Assembly: GCF_009176975.1 (NCBI RefSeq)
Contig: NZ_WEZG01000003.1
Coordinates: 372,001 to 436,000 of the forward strand
DNA: 64,000 nucleotides
Reading direction: 5' to 3'
DNA from: Aureimonas psammosilenae
GTDB taxonomy: Bacteria; Pseudomonadota; Alphaproteobacteria; Rhizobiales; Rhizobiaceae
In this document: one piece after another, positions 59,066-64,000 of the stretch
Numbering within the stretch: the first letter of the stretch is position 1
Layout: each line of letters starts with the position of its first letter
Program-made: the position numbers and the translations under genes
Notes under the pieces: model-generated
Told to the model about the DNA's origin: nothing
What the model saw: only the letters and a program-made list of their open reading frames with translations
The model's database searches: none

Positions 59066-59983
59066 TCAGACGGCGGCAACTGCCTCCAGACGCTTCGGAC
59101 GACCGGCGGCACCGCCGATGCCGGCGACGATCAGGCCGGCGAGAAGCGCGGCGAAGCCGGTCAAGGCAGCGGTCGACGCGCCGGCGGCGGCGGCATCGGC
59201 CTGCTCGCGCAGTTCCGCCATGGCCTGGTTGTAACGGGTCTGGAACTGCTGGAGGCGCTGTTCGGCTTCCCCTTGCGAGATGCCCGCCTGCTGCGAGATC
59301 ACGGTGACGGCCGCCTGACGCTGTTCGGGCGTCGCGTTCTGGCCGAGGCCGCGGACGATCTCCGGGATGGCGCGCGTCAGATCCTGCTCGCCAGTGGCGG
59401 AGCGGGCCTGATCGGCAGCCTGCTGGCCCTGAGCCTGGACTTGATCGGCACCCTGCTGCGCCTGCTGCTCGCCGCGCGCCAGAAGCTGGCGAACGTCACT
59501 CTCCAGCCCGTCCGGCAGAACCGACAGCGAGTTCGGCGTCGCGGCCTGCACCGTGTTCTTGATGGCGCCGAAGGAGGAGCCGAGCGTGCCGAGGGTTCCA
59601 TTGATGACCGAACCGGCGCCGCTGGTCAGAAGGTAGACGATCAAGAGGGTCGACGCGGCCCAGGTGACGATGCCGTGCAGCGCGCCGTCGCCCTTCGTCA
59701 GGCTGCCGGACAGGCGAGCCGCCACGTAACCGCCGACGAAGGTCGCGATCAGCACCGTCGCGCCGGTCCAGATCCCGGCGCTCGTGCCGAGGGTCGCGGC
59801 CGTCGGCGTACCGTTGCCGGCCGGATCGACGGTCGCGAGCCCGATACCGATGCCGAGAAGCCCGAGCATGATCTGGACGACGAGCGTCAGAAGCGCGCCG
59901 GCGATGATCGCACCCCACGACACGCGTCGCGGCGCGACAACAGCGGGTGCGGCAACCGCCGCATGATGAACCGTTGCGGACAT
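59066..59983 (-). CDS. Ala/Gln-rich membrane protein, unknown function
   Basis: 305 aa. Membrane helices near residues 24-50 (WGAIIAGALLTLVVQIMLGL), 68-90 (GIWTGATVLIATFVGGYVAA), 103-120 (GIVTWAASTLLIVYLLTSGA) and 270-292 (AALTGFAALLAGLIVAGIGG). Between helices 3 and 4 lies a long Gln/Ala-rich soluble part (ARGEQQAQQGADQVQAQGQQ) predicted helical. Similar proteins in rhizobia and Methylobacterium are sometimes labelled PhnA-like, a label I recall but do not trust as a function. Divergent from the FUSC gene across 225 bases. Confidence 0.75.
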   Translation of the reverse strand: MSATVHHAAVAAPAVVAPRRVSWGAIIAGALLTLVVQIMLGLLGIGIGLATVDPAGNGTPTAATLGTSAGIWTGATVLIATFVGGYVAARLSGSLTKGDGALHGIVTWAASTLLIVYLLTSGAGSVINGTLGTLGSSFGAIKNTVQAATPNSLSVLPDGLESDVRQLLARGEQQAQQGADQVQAQGQQAADQARSATGEQDLTRAIPEIVRGLGQNATPEQRQAAVTVISQQAGISQGEAEQRLQQFQTRYNQAMAELREQADAAAAGASTAALTGFAALLAGLIVAGIGGAAGRPKRLEAVAAV

Positions 59984-60208
59984 TCGTTTACTCCTGACAC
60001 GTCGTCGCTAGATGTGATGAGGGCGCGACATTTCGTGCCGCTCCCCAGACGCGCGAGAAACAGACCGTTGGATGAAGACGTTCCAAGTCAGTGAGCATTT
60101 TTTGAACGCCACCTTCCTGATGAGGCCATGCGTTCCCTCCAAAATGCTCCGAACCCTGTTTTCCGCCAACGAATGCTTTGACGTGCCGCGACAACGTCGA
60201 GACGACGC

Positions 60209-62170
60209 TTGAGGGCATGGTTCGCCCGCGCCCGCGCTTTGATGGTGGCGTCGGACCCGACATTTTCGCGTCTGCGCATGGGCGCGCGCGTGACCTTGAC
60301 GCTCATCGCCATCATCGCGGTGCTCGTTCTGGTTCATGGGTTCCTGCCCTTGTCCGTGGCGGCCTACGGCATCTCCATCATCACGGCGATGCAGGGAGCC
60401 CTTCAGATCAAAGACGTGACCAATCGCCGGCGCGTGGTGACCCGCGTTTATTCCGGCGTCGCGGGGTTTCTGTCGGTCGCACTCGCGACTTTCCTTTTCT
60501 CCTGGCCGATCCTGAACGAGGCGGCGTTCCTGGTTCTGGTCTTCGTCGCCGTCTACACGCGCAAATACGGCGTGCGCTGGAACGCGGTCGGCATGTTCGC
60601 CTTCATGTGCTACTCGCTCGGCAGCTACATGCACCCGACGCCCGACGAACTGCCGGGCGTGGCGATCGCGATCCTGATTTCCGGCGCCATCGCCCATCTC
60701 ATCCGGATCGCCATCCTCCCCGAACGCCCGGCCGACGAGTTCGCCCGCGCCACGCTCGCGATCTTCGAGCGCATCGGCGAGTTGCGGCGCATCCTGGCCG
60801 CTGGACGTTTCTCGGGTTGGAGCGACCACCGACGGCAGGATGCCTTTCGAATGCAGGACCGCATCGGCGAGGCGATCCTGATCGCCGATGCCTTTCTACC
60901 CATCGGCGAAGCCGAAACCGGCGAAAGCGAGCCCGGCCGCCACATGGCCGTCGCGCTATTCGACCTTCAACTCGCAAGCGAAACGGCGATGCTCGCCGCG
61001 CTTGCCGACGAGGTGCCTGTCTCGGCCCCCAACGAGCGCCTCAGCGCCGCCCTCGACCGCCTCGCGCGTTTGACGGCCGAGACAAAGCACTTGGCCGACA
61101 ACCTGCCGCCCATCGTTTTCGAGCGCGAGCCCCTGCCGAGCCCTGCCTCGACTGCCGGTTCGACCGGAAGATCGCCCTTCAGCGATCCCGCCTTTCAGGT
61201 GGCGATCCAGGTGACCCTCTCCTCCGCCATCGGCATGACGGGCGGCCTCATGCTTTCCAAGACGCGCTGGTTCTGGGCGATCCTGACCGCGTTCCTTGTT
61301 TTCGTGAACACGCAGTCTCGCGGCGACACCGCGCTTCGGGCGGTGAACCGTGCGGTCGGCACCTTTGCCGGCATCACGATAGGCATCGGACTTGCGACCC
61401 TTCTCGGCGGCGCGCTCGTGCCCTCGGCGATCCTGATCGTCCTGTTCACCTTCTTCGGCTTCTACTTTCTGCAGCTTTCCTACGGCACGATGACCTTCTG
61501 CGTGACCATCGTCCTGTCGCTCCTCTACGGGCTCCTCGGCGAGTTCACGCCGGGTCTCCTCGTCTTGCGCCTCGAAGAAACGCTGATCGGAACGGCGGCC
61601 GGCGTCTTCATCTCCTTCGCCGTCTTTCCTCAGAAGACCACGGGCGCGGCCGACAAGGCGGCGGATGCCTTTCTGTCCGCGCTCGACCGGCTGCTCGCCG
61701 CCGCCGGCACCGCGATCGAGCAGGATCATTCGGGCGCGCGCATCCTCGTCCTTTCCCGCCATCTCGACCGACGCCAAGCCGATATCGCCGTGGCCGCCCG
61801 GCCTCTCGGCAGCAACTGGCAGGTGGTGCGACGTCCCGGAACCGTGCGTCAGGCGCTCCTCGGCTTCATGGCGCTGACCTACTGGGCGCGCATCTTCGCC
61901 AAATCGCTCGTCGGCAGCCGGCTGGACGACGAGCGCAAGACGAAGCTCGCGGAATCCATCGGCTCCCTTCGCACGCGCATCGCCGCCGCGCGCGAAACCC
62001 GCGTCCACTTCCTCACCGAAGCCGATGCGGGCTCAAATGCCAACGCCCTCGTCCCACCCCGTTTCGCCGATGCCCATGCAGGAACGGACGACCCGCTTCT
62101 CGCCCTCGATGTGCTTTCCCGGCTCCTTGCCCGCATGTCACCCGATTGCGTCACTCCGCCCAAGCAATGA
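60209..62170 (+). CDS. FUSC-family membrane protein (fusaric acid resistance/aromatic efflux-like)
   Basis: 653 aa, with two membrane blocks: residues about 25-165 (VTLTLIAIIAVLVLVHGFLP, then FLSVALATFLFSWPILNEAA) and about 330-480 (VAIQVTLSSAIGMTGGLMLS, RNAVGTFAGITIGIG-like AVGTFAGITIGIGLATLLGG), each followed by a cytoplasmic helical domain. This double-block layout is FUSC. A TTG start (60209) is chosen because RAWFARARALMVASDPTFSR reads like the usual amphipathic N-terminus; an ATG at 60242 is the alternative. FUSC proteins usually work with a membrane-fusion partner, but none is adjacent. Confidence 0.87.
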   Translation: MRAWFARARALMVASDPTFSRLRMGARVTLTLIAIIAVLVLVHGFLPLSVAAYGISIITAMQGALQIKDVTNRRRVVTRVYSGVAGFLSVALATFLFSWPILNEAAFLVLVFVAVYTRKYGVRWNAVGMFAFMCYSLGSYMHPTPDELPGVAIAILISGAIAHLIRIAILPERPADEFARATLAIFERIGELRRILAAGRFSGWSDHRRQDAFRMQDRIGEAILIADAFLPIGEAETGESEPGRHMAVALFDLQLASETAMLAALADEVPVSAPNERLSAALDRLARLTAETKHLADNLPPIVFEREPLPSPASTAGSTGRSPFSDPAFQVAIQVTLSSAIGMTGGLMLSKTRWFWAILTAFLVFVNTQSRGDTALRAVNRAVGTFAGITIGIGLATLLGGALVPSAILIVLFTFFGFYFLQLSYGTMTFCVTIVLSLLYGLLGEFTPGLLVLRLEETLIGTAAGVFISFAVFPQKTTGAADKAADAFLSALDRLLAAAGTAIEQDHSGARILVLSRHLDRRQADIAVAARPLGSNWQVVRRPGTVRQALLGFMALTYWARIFAKSLVGSRLDDERKTKLAESIGSLRTRIAAARETRVHFLTEADAGSNANALVPPRFADAHAGTDDPLLALDVLSRLLARMSPDCVTPPKQ

Positions 62171-62445
62171 ACGCCCGTGATTCGCGCTCCCTCGACAGGG
62201 GCCGGCGACCTTGCTAATGGCGCGCGGCCTGCGGGATTGCGGAGCGGACCGGCAAAGCCTCGGCCGGACATCGTTTGGTCCATTTCGACCGGCACAGCAA
62301 AGGCATGGCGGGCCAAGGTCTTGCCATCTTTCAGATCACCCGCGCGACATGGCGCATGGCCCGGCACTCCGAGGTCGTGCCGGTCTCGCGCCCCGCGCGC
62401 AGCCTCCTCGCCCGGGGCTCCACGGGAAGCAAAGGAACGACCGGA

Positions 62446-63309
62446 TTGACGCCCGACGCCGATCGCCCCGCCCCGACCGCCGCGCGCTCGCGGGTTTTCG
62501 CCGGCCTTGCCGGCCTGTCGCTTCTTGCCGTTCTGGCCGCGTGCCAAACCGCTTCCGTGCCGAACGTCATCAGCCTCGACAAGGCGCAGGGCTCGTCGGA
62601 GAACATCGCGTCCCTCACCGCCACGGTGAACGCCGATCCACGCAATCCCGAAGCCTATAACGTGCGCGGCACGGCCTATGGGCGCGCCGGGCAGAACCGC
62701 GAGGCGATCAAGGATTTCACCACCGCGATCCAGCTCGATCCAAATTTCTACCAGGCCTATGCGAACCGCGCCCTCGTTTATCGCCAGACGGGCGACCAGC
62801 AGAACGCGCTGGCCGACTACAACGCAGCCATCCGCCTCAACGCCAACTACGACGGCGCCTTGATCGGACGCGGCAATCTCTACCGGACGGCCGGGCGCAA
62901 CCGTGAGGCTCTCGCCGACTTCCAGAAGGCGATCGACCTCAACACGACAGACCCGCGCGCCTACCACAATCGCGGTCTGCTGTATCAGCGGGACGGCCAG
63001 CACAAGCAGGCCATCGAGGACTTCTCGACCGCCATCTCGCTTCAAGCGGATGCGCCCGAGCCCTATTCCGGGCGCGGGGTTTCCTATCTGGCGCTTGGCG
63101 ACGACGAGAACGCCTTCAACGACTTCAACACCGCTCTGAAGCTGAACGACAAGAGCGCCGAATACTGGACGAACCAGGCCATTGTGTTCGAGCGACGCGG
63201 CGACCGGGCCCGCGCCTTCCGCTCCTACGCGCGTGCGGCGCAACTCGATCCGAACTACAAGCCGGCCAAGGACGGCGCGGACCGCACACGCGGTGGCGGC
63301 AGCGCCTGA
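62446..63309 (+). CDS. TPR-repeat lipoprotein
   Basis: 287 aa from a TTG at 62446 that has AAAGGA nine bases upstream. That start gives a clean lipoprotein signal (RVFAGLAGLSLLAVLAAC, lipidated Cys near 34). Earlier in-frame ATGs (62275, 62305, 62356) would add an unrelated N-terminus. The mature part is a string of about five to six tetratricopeptide repeats, for example AYNVRGTAYGRAGQNREAIK, AYANRALVYRQTGDQQNALA, AYHNRGLLYQRDGQHKQAIE. Probably a scaffold in envelope assembly or protein-protein contacts; no partner gene is seen. Confidence 0.87.
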   Translation: MTPDADRPAPTAARSRVFAGLAGLSLLAVLAACQTASVPNVISLDKAQGSSENIASLTATVNADPRNPEAYNVRGTAYGRAGQNREAIKDFTTAIQLDPNFYQAYANRALVYRQTGDQQNALADYNAAIRLNANYDGALIGRGNLYRTAGRNREALADFQKAIDLNTTDPRAYHNRGLLYQRDGQHKQAIEDFSTAISLQADAPEPYSGRGVSYLALGDDENAFNDFNTALKLNDKSAEYWTNQAIVFERRGDRARAFRSYARAAQLDPNYKPAKDGADRTRGGGSA

Positions 63310-63331
63310 TCCCGAAACATTTCCGCACCTG

Positions 63332-63354
63332 CGAAGGCGTGAAGAGCGCCTTCG
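63332..63354 (+). terminator. 8-bp stem-loop downstream of the TPR lipoprotein gene
   Basis: CGAAGGCG (63332-63339) pairs with CGCCTTCG (63347-63354), 7-base loop, about 25 bases after the TPR gene stop. Lacks a U-rich tail, so only a possible terminator. Confidence 0.35.
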
Positions 63355-63412
63355 GAAACCCTCTGCCTACCTGAGGCGTTCGGCTCCAGAATTGTTGACT
63401 GGAGTCAAACCT

Positions 63413-63913
63413 ATGTACAAGCGCGTCCTTCTCGCCACCGTAGCAGCCCTCGGCGTCGTTTCACTCGCCCCGGCAGCCTCGGCCGGGCAGAAGATCGGCC
63501 TTCTCACCTGCCAGAGCGACGGCGCCCTCGGCCTCGTGGTCACCTCGACCAAGAACTACCTCTGCGTCTTCACGCCCGCGAGCCGTGGCCAGCCTTCCGA
63601 GCCCTATGTTGGCCGCCTGGACACCTATGGCATAGATCTCGGCATCACCGGGCGCCAGGACTTTTCCTGGGCCGTTTATGCCGCCTCGTTCCAGGCCGGC
63701 GAGCCCGTCAGCCTCGACGGCCGCTATCTCGGCGCTTCCGTCGATGCTTCCGTGGCGGCCGGTGGTGGCGCCAAGGTTCTGGTGGGCGGACCGAACAACG
63801 GCTTCACCCTCCAGTCGCTCGGCCTTCAGGCCCAATTCGGCTTGAACGCCACGGCCGGCATCTCGCGCTTCGAGTTGCAGCCGGCGCAGACCAACACCGT
63901 CTACAAGCCCTAA
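63413..63913 (+). CDS. DUF992 secreted protein
   Basis: 166 aa from the ATG at 63413, with GGAG nine bases upstream. Signal peptide RVLLATVAALGVVSLAPAAS. Mature part KIGLLTCQSDGALGLVVTST, then KNYLCVFTPASRGQPSEPYV and GRLDTYGIDLGITGRQDFSW identify DUF992, an alphaproteobacterial periplasmic family of unknown role; two Cys in the mature part may form a disulfide. C-terminal GFTLQSLGLQAQFGLNATAG. Ends with its own terminator. Confidence 0.88.
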   Translation: MYKRVLLATVAALGVVSLAPAASAGQKIGLLTCQSDGALGLVVTSTKNYLCVFTPASRGQPSEPYVGRLDTYGIDLGITGRQDFSWAVYAASFQAGEPVSLDGRYLGASVDASVAAGGGAKVLVGGPNNGFTLQSLGLQAQFGLNATAGISRFELQPAQTNTVYKP

Positions 63914-63933
63914 TATCCAAGATCATTCAAACC

Positions 63934-63968
63934 AAAGCCCGTCCCGCACCGTCCGGACGGGCTTTGTC
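63934..63968 (+). terminator. Intrinsic terminator downstream of the DUF992 gene
   Basis: 11-bp perfect stem AAAGCCCGTCC (63934-63944) with GGACGGGCTTT (63955-63965), 10-base loop, followed by GTCGT. Lies 20 bases after the stop codon. Confidence 0.75.
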
Positions 63969-64000
63969 GTGGGGAACCATGCCTTTTGGGTATAGGCCGT

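Noticed and set aside
1-64000. tRNA, rRNA, CRISPR, insertion sequences, integrase or toxin-antitoxin modules
   Set aside because: None could be recognised in coding or intergenic sequence; the small helix-turn-helix-like gene at 41550-41789 has no partner that would make it an antitoxin.

Overview
The window is GC-rich, densely packed chromosomal DNA from an alphaproteobacterium, almost certainly of the order Rhizobiales (Hyphomicrobiales). I favour the neighbourhood of Aurantimonas/Aureimonas, but the family call is inference. The evidence is a rhizobial-type flagellar cluster: an FtcR/Rem-type regulator next to flgE-flgK-flgL, periplasmic MotC with its chaperone MotE, MotB and FliK as overlapping genes, and no sigma-28 gene. 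DUF992 and heterotetrameric sarcosine oxidase genes also fit. I found no IS element, phage gene, CRISPR array, tRNA or rRNA.
Layout, 1-31.0 kb: flagellar locus, nearly all on the minus strand. Read in the direction of transcription from the right: motA, fliM, a small membrane protein, fliN, fliG, flhB, an unidentified 149-aa protein; then flgB, flgC, fliE, flgG, flgA, flgI, motE, flgH, fliL, fliP; then two tandem flagellin genes; then fliF, a FliH-like gene, motB, motC, fliK; then ftcR; then flgE, flgK, flgL (cut by the left edge). Only flgF-fliI lies on the plus strand, divergent from motA. Together these encode the MS and C rings, export ATPase and parts of the export gate, rod, P and L rings, hook, junction proteins, filament and stator. 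flhA, fliQ, fliR, flgD, flaF, flbT and the che genes are not in the window. Strong hairpin terminators separate several transcription units.
31.1-35.8 kb: a glycine-rich secreted protein, clpS, a HerA-like ATPase (DUF853), a TM2 protein, a Tat-exported L,D-transpeptidase and superoxide dismutase. 35.8-47.2 kb: oligopeptidase B, CysQ, DUF423, an SDR dehydrogenase, RidA, DUF1345, three small proteins, an HWE-type sensor kinase, CorA, an asparaginase and DUF3750. 47.2-53.7 kb: a PfkB sugar kinase, two Omp31-like outer-membrane proteins, class I fructose-bisphosphate aldolase and a serralysin-type RTX metalloprotease. 53.7-58.9 kb: soxB-soxD-soxA-soxG, for sarcosine (glycine betaine) demethylation. 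59.0-64 kb: an Ala/Gln-rich membrane protein, a FUSC-family transporter-like protein, a TPR lipoprotein and a DUF992 protein.
The most interesting signals are regulatory. Both flagellin genes share a promoter/leader block at the same distance from their start codons, including a small stem-loop of the kind FlbT could act on. The ftcR upstream region carries a direct repeat and a CtrA-like site, and a perfect TTAA-N7-TTAA CtrA box lies upstream of the flgB operon. The hook, junction and filament proteins are all unusually long and appear to carry related inserted domains. I did not find a clearly new multi-gene system.
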